The position numbers and the translations under genes are program-made. Below, piece after piece: positions 1 to 10,257 of a DNA stretch of 64,000 nt (position 1 is its first letter; each line of letters starts with the position of its first letter). This stretch comes from Rebecca billardiae RCC1528 (lineage: Eukaryota > Haptophyta). The notes beneath the pieces were generated by a model that saw only the letters and a list, made by a program, of their open reading frames with translations, had not been told where the DNA came from and searched no databases. The stretch spans positions 1,550,001 to 1,614,000 of the forward strand of contig OZ251228.1 in NCBI GenBank assembly GCA_965240325.2. The letters run 5' to 3'.

Positions 1-336
1 GGCGCCCTTGCGGCTTGCAGCGGCACGACTGCGGTCGTCCCTTCGCTCTTCACGCCATTCCGCTGAGGAGAATGGGGAGAACAGCAAAGCGTCAGGTGCT
101 TATGGCTCATGTCACGAGCAGGCGCAGCACGACGATGATGAAAGTAGTTAGTGCCGACGTTGGTCGTTGAACCGCGTAACGTCGTTGTCGGTCATGGCCA
201 CTTGCGGCGCCGAACTCCTTTCTGGCAGCAATGGTGGCCTTGGGGCGCGCCGAGCAGCGACGCCCGTTTTCCACGTCATCGACCGGCGTCGGCGCCGTTG
301 CCATCATCATCGCCCGCTCGCAGAGTCGCAGCCTCC
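1..336. other. Left edge, no gene seen
   Basis: Sequence downstream of the DJ-1/PfpI-like gene, probably including its 3' untranslated region. Open frames here are short, low in complexity and resemble no family I know. Confidence 0.4.
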
Positions 337-930
337 TCACTCACGGGACGAGGGCCGGGCATGCAGCTCGGCCGTGGCTCGGATGATGGCGTGGCAGAAG
401 GGCGTGAGGTCAGCGGGCGTGCGCGCGGTTATAAGCGGGTAGTCCACGACCACGGGCTCATCGCACCACGTCGCCCCGGCGTTGATCACGTCGTCCTTGA
501 TTGCGACGAAAGACGTGACGCGCTTGTTTGAGCAGACTGGCAGGCCGCTGTCTGGCATGCGCGCGGAGCACAGCATCCATGGACCATGGCAGATGCTCGC
601 AACGGGTCGCCCGAGCTCGATCATGCGCACAATGAAGGCAAGCATGTGTGCATTGCGCCGCATGTAGTCTGGCGCGAAGCCGCCCGGAATCACGAGCGCA
701 TCGAAAGCGTCCGCCTTCTGCTCAGAGATGGTCGCCGCGCTCACCACGGGGATGCCATACTTGCCCGTGTACTTCTGCCCGGCGGGGTGCGCACCCATAA
801 GCACCACGTGTGCGCCCTCCTCCTCCAGGCGGCGCTGGGGGTACATGACCTCACTGTCCTCGAAGCTGAAGTCGACGAAGAGGGCAATCTTCCGCCCCAC
901 AAGCCGCGGCGTGAAGTTGATGCCCGCCAT
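337..930 (-). CDS. DJ-1/PfpI family protein (class I glutamine-amidotransferase-like fold)
   Basis: A single-exon 197-residue protein from the ATG at 930 to a TGA at 337. The family includes PfpI-type proteases, DJ-1 deglycases and stress chaperones. Visible hallmarks are a beta strand after the N-terminus (KIALFVDFSFED), the strand-loop ALVIPGGFAPD at about residues 78-88, and the nucleophile elbow ASICHGPW with the reactive Cys114 followed by His115. An acidic cluster at residues 24-27 may supply the conserved glutamate near the cysteine. The length suits a one-domain PfpI/DJ-1 protein. No signal peptide is evident, so a cytosolic location is likely. It is divergent from the large TIR-like gene. 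Family membership is firm; whether it acts as protease, deglycase or hydratase cannot be told from sequence. Confidence 0.88.
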   Translation of the reverse strand: MAGINFTPRLVGRKIALFVDFSFEDSEVMYPQRRLEEEGAHVVLMGAHPAGQKYTGKYGIPVVSAATISEQKADAFDALVIPGGFAPDYMRRNAHMLAFIVRMIELGRPVASICHGPWMLCSARMPDSGLPVCSNKRVTSFVAIKDDVINAGATWCDEPVVVDYPLITARTPADLTPFCHAIIRATAELHARPSSRE

Positions 931-1853
931 CGTGGTGGCTTCGAGCGCGCGCGGAGCGGCAAACGCGCGCGAAGCAAGGGCCGCGAAGGAGGTATATCGA
1001 TCGTCTGTATGGATAAGTAAAGGGCGGTCATTTCACTATTATAAACTGTCAGGCAGCCGCCATCGTGCGACGACGTGCCACGGCCCCGTGCGCGAATTTG
1101 TGCGACGGCGGCAGCGACGAGGTCGCGGTCCCCGGCCGCTCCGACGCGCTCTTTACATCCGCGTGGGCCGTGCGGGTGTAAAGAACCCATCCTACTCGTC
1201 GACAGTGCCGACCTCGCCGCTAGCGGCGTCGCACAAATTTGATGATTGGTACCTCGGGCATGGCCCGTGGCCCGCACGCTAGGTCCGCGCGGCGCTCTGT
1301 GGGCAAGCGAGCCAAGGGGCGCAGCGAGTCCGGTGCGGCTGTCGTACGGGTCCATCGCGAGCGCCGAGTCGCAGCCGCGCGCGCGCCGCGCCGCTGGCGC
1401 CGGGTCGCCCGGGGGAGAAGGCGCAGCTGCAGTGCTCCTCCGCCACCACGCGATCCGCCGGCAGAAAGACCTGCTGACTTTGCGCCCGCCAGTTTTGACC
1501 AAAACGATGATGTTTTTTTAATTATCGGCGGGTGTGCTTGTGTGGACGCCTCTAATTAATCTTCTACTGTCGCCTGCCTGAGCTGTGTGCGTCTCTTAAT
1601 TCTTAGTAAACTGTATCTACAATAGCTATGTGCCGTACCCGGATGAAACCAGATCTAACGAATCCGGCGGTGCGGGCGGCGCTATTTTAGTATTTTCGTC
1701 GGATCTGCTGCTATTCATCAACGGAACGTCCAATAATAATAATAGAGCCGGCGAGAGTGGGAGCTGCGCATCCGGACTCACAGAACGCCAACTTGCTGGC
1801 AACGTTGGCACCGAGCCTTGCCTACCTCGGCCGCGGGCTGGGGGCGTGGCGCC
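931..1853. other. Divergent intergenic region
   Basis: A 923-bp spacer between the start codons of the DJ-1-like gene (-) and the TIR-like/lectin gene (+), so it presumably holds both promoters. Its right part is AT-richer than the flanking coding sequence. No gene is supported. Confidence 0.4.
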
Positions 1854-4210
1854 ATGGCGGGTGCTGGCTCGCGGGGCCGCTCACCGCCCAAGCAGGGCGG
1901 CTCGCCGCTGCACATGGCGCTGGCCGTGCCCGATATACCCCTGCCGCCCCTCGGCTCCCCCTCGCTCGGACGCCAGATGCGCGTGACGCGAGCGCCCGAG
2001 TGGCCGCCCGACGATGACGAGTACCGGCGCCCCTCGGAGATGACCATCGAGCGCGTGCAGGCGCAGCTGTCGGAGGCGCGGCGCATGGGGCGTCTCCACC
2101 GGCTCCGATCGGCCTTGCCGCCCATCCTGCTCGGCATCGGCTTCGCCGCCGCGGCCTTCACCCTGTACGTCTCGACGCCGCCGCGCTCGGTCGAGTGGTT
2201 CTGCGGCGTGTTCGCCTGGATGTTCGTGCCGCCGCTGCTGCTGATGCTGCTGCCGCCGACGGAGGCGCACGTGGTCGAGTTCACCTCGCTTTTCGCCGTC
2301 GTCTTCCTCGTCGGCAGCGCCTCCGTGAACCTCGGCTGGGCCGCCGCCATCGGCGCGCAGAGCGTGCGCGCGCGCTCATGCTGGGCGGTGCAGCACGTGC
2401 GCGCCATCGTGCTGCCGCTCGTGCTCGTGGCGACGGTGGGGCTGGTCACGGCGGTGGCGGTGTTCGTCGCGCTGGTGCGCCGGCGCATGCGCGCCCTCGA
2501 CCTGCGCGCGCTCGTCGAGCGCCTCTGGCTCGCGATGGGCACGCAGTACGTCGCGCACTGCGCTCTGTCGTTCTACATCGGCCTGGCGAACGCGCTGATC
2601 GCCCCGCCGCAGTACTGGATGCCGTTCCTGCCGCACGTCCTCGGCGCGATCGTGATCTTCGCGCTGGGCGCGCTGTTCTGCCTCCACCCCTTCGTGCGCA
2701 CGCGCGCGCACGCCTGGCTCGCCTCGCGCGGGGAGGGTGTCTCGGCCGCGGCGGGCATCGCCGCGCTGCTAGGCAGCGCGCAGCCCGAGTCAGCCGTCGC
2801 GATGGCGCGCGAGCGGCTGCGCTCGATCGACGCGTCGAAGCTGACGCGGGACATCTTCGTGGCGAACGAGCGCGGGGACAACCGCTGGTTCGACCGCTCG
2901 AGCCGCGCCGAGCTCGAGGAGATCGACGCCTTCGTCTCGCACAGCTGGCATGACAACCCGGGGCATAAGTGGCACGCCCTGCAGCGCTGGCGCGAGGGCT
3001 TTGTCGCCGTGCACATGCGCGAGCCGAAGATCTGGCTGGACCGCGCGTGCATCGACCAGCAGAACATCCAGACGGACCTGCAGCACCTGCCCATCTTCCT
3101 CGCGGGCTGCCGCTCGCTGCTCATCCTCGCCGGGCCCACCTACTTCGAGAGGCTGTGGTGCATCATCGAGCTGTTTGTCTTCGACCAGATGCATCCGCAG
3201 CCGTACGACCCTTCGAGCCCGCTCACGATCGCCCGGCTCTCGCAGAGCCCGGCGAAGCGGCTGTCGAGCGTGGCGCCGGCGGCGCGGGACGGGGCCGACC
3301 CGCGCGCGCGGCTGCAGCGCGCCGTGGGCTCGCTCGGCTCGCTCAAGGGCATCCCGCTGGTGGGCGGCGGCGAGGGCGCGGCAGCGGGCGGCGCGGCGCT
3401 GTCGCAGCCGGCGCACGCGCGCGTCGACCCCGCGCTCGCGACCGGCTCGGGCTCGCGCGACGCCTCGCGTCGGCAGAGCGTCGGCTTCGCCGAGGCTGGC
3501 GCGGGCGGGCACGGCGCGTCCGCTCTGCCCAAGGTGCCCTCGCTCAAGGGCACGTGGTCCTTCGTGAAGCACCTCTCGCTCCGGCGGATGTCGGCAGAGG
3601 CGCGCGTCGCGCCCGAGCCCGGGACTGACGACGACGACGCCGAGCTGGGCGATGGCGACGGCGAGGACCCGGTCACCGCGTTCGACCCGAGCGCGCTGCA
3701 CGCGCAGGCGTCGGCGTCGCGCCTCTCGTTCGTCTCGACCAGCTCCGCCGGCCGCGGCGCGCGGCCCAGCTTCCCGCTCGGCGCGCTGAACGTGATGGCA
3801 CCGGGAGACAAAGTCGAGATGCGACTGCTGCCGGGGGTAGCGGAGGACGCGCACGCCAGCTTCGACTCGACGCGGTGCAAGTGCGCGCTCAAGGCGGACT
3901 TCGACCGGCTGCGCACGTGCATCGAGGCGGCGAGCGGCTCGTTCGAGAACTTCAACGAGCGCGCGCGCGAGCTCCTCGACGAGGCGACCAAGCACCTGCC
4001 GTACGCGGCACCACAGAACACCTCCTTCTCGTCGCAGCGCACGCCCAACTCCGGGCGCACGCCCAACGCCAGCTTCTCGGCGCACACGCCGCAGTCGGCG
4101 GCGACGCCGACGCTCTCGCGCTCCGCGTCCGCGCGCGACGCGACCGCTCGCGACGCGAGCGCGCTCCTCAGCCCGCCGCTGCTCGGGCGCGCGCTGAGCC
4201 AGCTCGGACT

Positions 4211-4250
<40 letters not shown>

Positions 4251-5063
4251 CACAGCGGCGCGGGGAGCCGTGACGGCAGCAGCAGCCCGCACGCGTCTTC
4301 CAGCAACGCGCTCACGCCGACGGCTGACCAGTCGCTCGGCGAGGGCGCGCGCGCGGAGCGCATGTCTGGGCAGACGACCAGCTCGGTGACCCCCAGGACG
4401 AGCGAGTACAGCATCGCCACCGCGACGCCGCGCGCGAACGAGCGACACGCGCGGAGACGCAAGGCGACGCGCGCGGCGCCCTGGCTCTGCCTGGCACTCC
4501 TGTACTGCTGCGCGTGCGCCGTGGCGGCGTGGTGGGCGTCCGAGCCCGGCGCCGCGGACTGCCGCGCGTGCGCCGCGCTCGTGGAGCAGCTGCCCGCCTC
4601 TGCCGACGGCAACTGGCTGGGTGCGCCCGGCGGTCGGCAGTACGCGCGCGCGAGCGGCTCGAGCCCGCTCGGCTGGGCGGAGGCGCGCGCGAGCTGCGCA
4701 GCGCAAGGCGCGCAGCTCGTCAGCGTCGCGGACGCGGCGGAGGACCGGCTGCTGCACTGCATCGCCACGCGCGAGACGCCCGACCTCTGGCTCGGCCTCA
4801 CGCAGAGGCGAGGCGCGAGGCGCGCGCGTGACGGCTGGGAGTGGCAGGACTCATCACTCCCGCCGCCCGCCACGCGCGCGGCGGCCAAGGACGGCGCGCG
4901 CACCGGCGGCGGCGGCGGGTATGCCAACTGGGCCGAAGGCGAGCCCTCGGCGCTCGACGGCAGCGGCGAGCCCCGGTGTGCGGCGCACACGCCGTACGGC
5001 TGGGTGGCTGCGTCGTGCGACACGTTCCCGATGCTCTTCGTCTGCGAGCGCTCGGCTCCATGA
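1854..5063 (+). CDS. Seven-helix membrane protein with cytosolic TIR-like domain and C-terminal C-type lectin domain
   Basis: A single-exon frame of 1069 residues. The first ATG in frame is at 1854, in a strong gccATGg context; the frame opens 12 codons earlier but without an ATG. Six hydrophobic helices lie at about residues 88-107, 113-133, 140-165, 184-208, 232-252 and 258-282. Next comes a TIR-like domain: FVSHSWHD at about 360-367, [11 protein letters not shown] from 393, and RLWCIIELF with Glu439, the position of the plant TIR catalytic glutamate in the WCxxEL motif. A long Ser/Ala/Gly-rich linker with a poly-Gly run near residue 790 follows. The seventh helix is at about 876-895, preceded by an Arg/Lys cluster. 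A C-type lectin-like domain covers 917-1069, with [13 protein letters not shown] and paired cysteines ending in FVCE. Positive-inside charges place the TIR-like part in the cytosol and the lectin outside. The receptor role is inferred from architecture. Confidence 0.85.
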
Positions 5064-5786
<723 letters not shown>

Positions 5787-7626
5787 TTATGAAACCTCCA
5801 TTGGCACAGGGGCACCCGCGTCGGCCGCGCCAGCAGCCACCGCGCCCGCTGACTCCGTCGGCTTCGACCCGGGCTGCGCCCCCGCCTCGCCGGGCTGCGC
5901 GGCGTGAAGCTCGGCGTAGAACTTCATCGACAAGTCGAAGTACTGGTTGGGGTGCGTGATGCCGCCCATCTCCGTCTCCGTGAGCGCGGAGCCCGCGTGC
6001 CGAGCCTCGAAGTAGAGACTGCGCGCGGCGTGCACGCGTGCGGCGGGCGGAGGGCGGTGTGTGCGGCGCGGCGCGCAATCGATCAGCGCCACGCCCGCGC
6101 CCGCCACGCTGCCTCCGCCGCCGCCGCCGCCGCCGGAGCGCGCACCCGCAGGCGACCTGGTAGTGGTGCTCAGTCGCCTTGAGGACGATGCGCGACACGT
6201 CGGCCGGCTTGACAGAGTGGCGCGAGAGCATCGCGCGCAGCTGCTCGGCCGAGTGCGTGCGGAAGGGGCAGCCGTGGAACTCGCCCTGGTTGGGGGAGAA
6301 GGAGATCACCTTGGCGCAGCTATACGGCGTGTAGTTCTTCTTCTGGCCCTGCGCGGCCCCGCGCGCGCGCCGGCGCGCGACCGGCGCTCGCGCGCGCGCT
6401 CAGCACTCGGCGCACACGCGTGCAGCGCGCGCGCGGCGCGCGCGCGCGTGCACCTCGAGGCCGTAGTTGTACCGGATGTTGTACCGGTGCTCCTTGTCGA
6501 ACTTGTCGGCGGGCATCGCCTTGGTGAAGAGCGAGCGCCAGAACTGCAGCGACTCCTCGTACGACAGCCCGATACCCTTAAGGAACAGGCCGAGCTGGAT
6601 CCTCCCCTGGTGCTTGAGGTGCGAAGCCTCCTGCAGCTTCGCGTTCAGGTGGGACATGCACAGCGGGTACGAGCGCTTGGCGAGGGTGGGCAGCTGCGCG
6701 AGGCTGACCTCGTGCGCCGCGCCCTTCTTGTCCGCCGCGTACTCGTCCACCATGTACTGCGTCGAGCAGTGCTCGAGGAAGGCGGTCAGCCGGTCCGCCT
6801 CCGCTTCCTTGAGTGCGGGCCACGCGCGCGACGCCTCGACGAGCGCGCGCGAGAGCCGCGCGCGGAACTGGCCGCCCACGATGGAGATCAGGTCGGAGTG
6901 GGGCACGTACGCCCAGCCGGCGCGCAGGAACACGCGCCTGCCGCGCACCAGGTCGAGCACCTCCTCGAAGGGCACCTTGTAGTGGTCCTCGAGCCGGGGC
7001 AGCGCCGCGGCGCCGTCCTTCCGCCGCGCGGCGTGCTTCATCTTGTGCAGCTGCGGCTCGATCTCGGCGAGCTCGACGGCGCTGATGGGCTCGTACCCCA
7101 GCCCGTTCTCGCGCAGGAAGCGCGCCACGTTCGTCTCCGTCGCGAAGCGGTGCTTGAACAGCTCGTGCTCGTTCGCGAGGAAGTAGCGCCGCAGCTCCTC
7201 CGAGCGGCAGAAGGCGAGGCGCAGCATGAAGTGGGCGCACTGGTCGCGCACGAGCTCCTCCTCGGACCACCCCGACGCCGCTCCGGAGAGCGTTGTGAGC
7301 GGCTGGCGCACGATGTCGCGCTCGGCGCTCGCGATCGCCTTGGTGAGCGCCTCACCCTTTGTGCCCTTCGCCTTCGCGTGGTCGATGCACCGCAGCAGGC
7401 GGAGGCGGGCGTAGCAGCACTCCTCGACCTCACTCATGGAGAGCTCGGCCTCGGGAGGCTGCGCGTACATCGACAGCCCCGATCGCTTCGGCCCGTCGCC
7501 GAGCGACGCGCGCGAGCGCTTCGCCGGCAGCAGCTCCATCGCCGCGCTCGTCGAGCCCTGGTGCCCACCCGTCACTCTTGCCTCAAGGTGCTGACCAACG
7601 GTATGGCAAGCGAAAGTCCTGAGCAT
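5787..7626 (-). CDS. PRIM2: DNA primase large subunit (PriL/PRIM2), three exons
   Basis: Exons 7626-6454, 6348-6146 and 6018-5787 join in phase to give 535 residues. The protein is the regulatory subunit of eukaryotic primase, which partners the catalytic small subunit and DNA polymerase alpha to make RNA-DNA primers. All four cysteines expected to hold the [4Fe-4S] cluster are present: Cys323 (YPLCMSH), Cys402 (YTPYSC), Cys418 (HGCPFR) and Cys458 (YQVAC). The stretch GLFLKGIGL and the late motif HPNQYF, encoded in exon 3, are also diagnostic. Two of the four cysteines lie in exon 2, and the codon for the fourth sits just before intron 2 (donor TGCGG|GTGCGC). Introns are 105 and 127 nt. A second in-frame ATG at 7539 could be the real start. 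The gene is divergent from PEX14 with only 71 bp between the start codons. Confidence 0.95.
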
Positions 7627-7697
7627 TGAGCAACCCTTCGGGCGGCTGTGCCGCGCCCGGACTCGCCCGACACAGCACAGACTCGACTACCATCACG
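7627..7697. promoter_or_regulatory. Very short shared upstream region of PRIM2 and PEX14
   Basis: Only 71 bp separate the first ATG of each divergent gene, or 158 bp if PRIM2 starts at its second ATG. The two transcripts must share a promoter or have overlapping 5' ends. No TATA-like box is obvious. The role is inferred from geometry alone. Confidence 0.4.
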
Positions 7698-9164
7698 ATG
7701 GCCTCGGCCACGGAGGCCTCCGAGGCGAGGATCCGCTCGGGCGTGCGGTTCCTCGCCGATCCACGCGTGCGCGTCGCGCCGATCGACGAGCGCTTGGCCT
7801 TCCTCCGCGAGCGTGGCGGCCTGTCCGAGCAGGAGGCTTCCGAGGCCGTGCGGATCGCGCAGATTTCGGCCGAGGCCCTGCCGCACGCGGCGCAGAGTGG
7901 CGGCGGGTGGGGCTGGTGGGGTGCGTTCGCCGCATTTGGCGCTGTCGTCGGCGGCATATTCGCGCTCGTCGGCCGCGAGCTGCCCCCGAAGGACGACGGC
8001 CGCCTCTCGCGGAACCCGGCCGATGCGTCGCAGGCCGCGCAGCCTGCCGCGCTGCATCAGACCGGAGACGGATGTCCTGCGACAGGCGCGCTCGGCGCTG
8101 AGGCCGTCGCGGCCGACGTCGTCGGCGCAGTCCGGACGCTCCTCGACGTACGCGCGGACGTGCAGTCCGCTGAGAGCCGCCGCGTGCGGGAGGAGATCGC
8201 GCTTCTGCGCGACGGGCAGCACCGGACCGCCGCGGCGCTCGATTCCCTCAGCACCCGAATGGCTGAGCTGGCGGCCGCACTCCGTGCCACGGATGGTTCG
8301 CGGGCATCGGCGCCTGCGGCGCTCGCGCCCGGGGCGGCGTCCGCCCGCGGCGTCGGCGACGTCCAGCTCGACGCCGCGAAACCAGCTGCGCCGGCGGCAC
8401 CGCCGGCGCATCCGTCCCCATCGAGCGCCGCGTCGGCGCCGACGCCGACGCAGCAGCAGCAGCAGCAGCCTCCGGCACTGTCTCGCGAGGACGTGCTGGC
8501 CCTCGTGCAGAAGGGCGCGCCCGTCCCGGGCTTTGTCGCCGTCGACGAGTCCCCGCTCTCCGCACACGGCATCACGCCGCCGAGCCAGCCGGTGCGCGCC
8601 GCGCGGCCGAAGCCTTGGGAGCGGGCGGCCGTTGAGAGCTTGCACGGCGCGGGCGGAGCCACGCCGCCCTCGCCGGCGGACGGGAGCCAGTCGGGCATCT
8701 CCCCGCTGAGCGCGTCGGCGTTTGCGCCATCCGCGTCGTTGGGATTGAACGCCATGGACGGCCGTCAGCCGCTTTCCCAGGCCGAGGAGGGGGCGCAGCG
8801 GGCCAATGTGGACGTGCCCCGAATGCCACGCTTTGACGAGGCGCCGGCTACGGATGCCGACGCTGTCGCCGCAGACGCCCGACCTCAGCCGCACGATGCT
8901 GCTCACGCCGCGGGCCCGGGATCATTGGGTCTGAGCGTGAGAACGACCTCGGCCGCTGCTGCCCCGTGGTCATCCCCGGTCGCACCCGACGCCTGCACCG
9001 CGACAACGCCCTGGACGTCGTCTGAGCCTGCGGTGGCAGCGGCATCATTGCCATTGGCAATGTCACCAGCAGCACCGGCTGCTGTCGTGCATTCTGCTGC
9101 TGCTAAGGCGGGATCCGTGACCGGATCCGGTCAGGATCAGCATCACGGGCTCCATGAGTCATGA
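7698..9164 (+). CDS. PEX14: Peroxin-14, peroxisomal docking protein
   Basis: A single-exon 488-residue protein from the first in-frame ATG (cacgATGgcc). The N-terminal Pex14 domain at about residues 10-57 has the conserved elements VRFLADPRVRVAPIDERLAF and FLRERGGLSEQEASEA; this three-helix domain binds WxxxF motifs of the PEX5 receptor and PEX19. A single hydrophobic segment, WGAFAAFGAVVGGIFALVG at about 73-92, follows and anchors the protein in the peroxisomal membrane. The remainder is Ala/Pro/Ser-rich and low in complexity, with a short poly-Gln run near residue 255, which is typical of the poorly conserved Pex14 C-terminus. It would work in the PEX13/PEX14/PEX17 docking complex for matrix-protein import. 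The assignment rests on the N-terminal domain plus the adjacent membrane segment and is firm. Confidence 0.9.
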   Translation: MASATEASEARIRSGVRFLADPRVRVAPIDERLAFLRERGGLSEQEASEAVRIAQISAEALPHAAQSGGGWGWWGAFAAFGAVVGGIFALVGRELPPKDDGRLSRNPADASQAAQPAALHQTGDGCPATGALGAEAVAADVVGAVRTLLDVRADVQSAESRRVREEIALLRDGQHRTAAALDSLSTRMAELAAALRATDGSRASAPAALAPGAASARGVGDVQLDAAKPAAPAAPPAHPSPSSAASAPTPTQQQQQQPPALSREDVLALVQKGAPVPGFVAVDESPLSAHGITPPSQPVRAARPKPWERAAVESLHGAGGATPPSPADGSQSGISPLSASAFAPSASLGLNAMDGRQPLSQAEEGAQRANVDVPRMPRFDEAPATDADAVAADARPQPHDAAHAAGPGSLGLSVRTTSAAAAPWSSPVAPDACTATTPWTSSEPAVAAASLPLAMSPAAPAAVVHSAAAKAGSVTGSGQDQHHGLHES

Positions 9165-9324
9165 GACGTGCGCCGCGCTGCCGCCTTCTCGTCTTCTCCG
9201 ACTCCAAAGGCGCCGCCAGTCGGCTTATAGTCGGGCGGCAGCGTGACAGTGTGATGAGCCGTAGTTTATGACTGAGTCAGACTGACTGAGCAGTGACGCT
9301 GACGATATCGATATATATATATAT

Positions 9325-10045
9325 ATGTCTAGCCGTCCTCGAAGCGCCTGCGCCATCCAGATGCAGTGAGGAGGCGAGGCACACGCCGGGGCAGGGCGGA
9401 GCCATCACGCGGCGAGAGACCAGACTCTATACATTGTATGGGATTTTTGTTCGTCCTCGAAACAAAGTGCGAGCGGCAGCTGTGCCAGCAGCGCTCGGGC
9501 CGAGCGCGCGGCAGGACTGGCCGCTCGACGCCGCAGCTTGGACGACGCAGCTCGAGAGCCGCCACGCCGCACGACAGCGAGGCACGAATGACATCGTGCA
9601 CAGGGCGCCTCAAAGCTGCGGGCCGCCGGAAATAGCTGCAGCCATCAGGACAGTGGGCGCTTCCGAAGGGCGCTCGCTGCGAGTGAGCGGGAGGCATGCA
9701 GCAGCGACGGTAACGGTTGGCTCGGCGCCTGATGAAAAACCCAGTTCACGAATTGATGGCCGTCCTGATCGCCATGCCAACCTTGCCTAGTTAGCCTATC
9801 ACCCTATGGCCCAGGAGCAGCGCAGTGAGTAGGTCGTTCTAGGCCGCCGTGCGTGCGCACAGAGCACGGGCTCGAATAAAGTCCCTCGTGGCACGAGAAG
9901 AGGGTGGCCAAGATGGCAGCCGGACTTGAGCTCGGCCGCCTGGCTCAGGCTGAATGGCAGGCAGGTGTTGATACGGCGCATTGCGCTCCCATCACCGTCC
10001 TGTCTTAGACAATCAGTTATATATAATGTGCCATCAATAACCCCA
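9325..10045. repeat. Candidate dispersed repeat, copy 1 (shared termini)
   Basis: It begins with TGTCTAGCCGTCCT next to a TA tract and ends with TAGACAATCAGTTAT and then CAATAACCCCACA next to a TG tract. The same two end sequences, in the same order, bound a shorter segment at 46531-47010. The interiors look mostly unrelated by eye. Confidence 0.45.
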
Positions 10046-10053
10046 CACAGCGC

Positions 10054-10061
<8 letters not shown>

Positions 10062-10133
<72 letters not shown>
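10062..10133. repeat. (TG)n microsatellite
   Basis: An uninterrupted TG tract of about 72 bp, preceded by a short TA tract. Confidence 0.97.
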
Positions 10134-10134
<1 letters not shown>

Positions 10135-10257
10135 AGACTCAGTGACAGTGATGTGTGTGTGTGAATAAAATATATGACGATGTGTCGAACTACGACGACT
10201 CGGTCCGGACGACGAGCCTACGCGCGAATCGATACGCCCTGAGCCAAATCGTGTATA

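Larger units (their letters stand above)
9165..10257. other. Convergent intergenic region with microsatellites
   Basis: The spacer between the stop codons of PEX14 (+) and the pseudouridine synthase (-). It holds a small TA tract near 9310, a long TG tract near its right end, and a segment (9325-10045) whose two end sequences recur at 46.5-47.0 kb. No coding region is supported. Confidence 0.4.

Noticed and set aside
1818-1853. Upstream extension of the TIR-like/lectin protein
   Set aside because: The frame opens at a TTG; a nuclear gene should start at the first ATG, at 1854, which has a strong context.
2790-4757. 655-codon minus-strand open frame
   Set aside because: Arg/Ala-dominated shadow of the plus-strand gene; the plus strand has recognisable domains over the same interval.
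6061-7629. 522-codon plus-strand frame over PRIM2
   Set aside because: Antisense shadow of PRIM2, whose minus-strand protein carries all four cluster cysteines.
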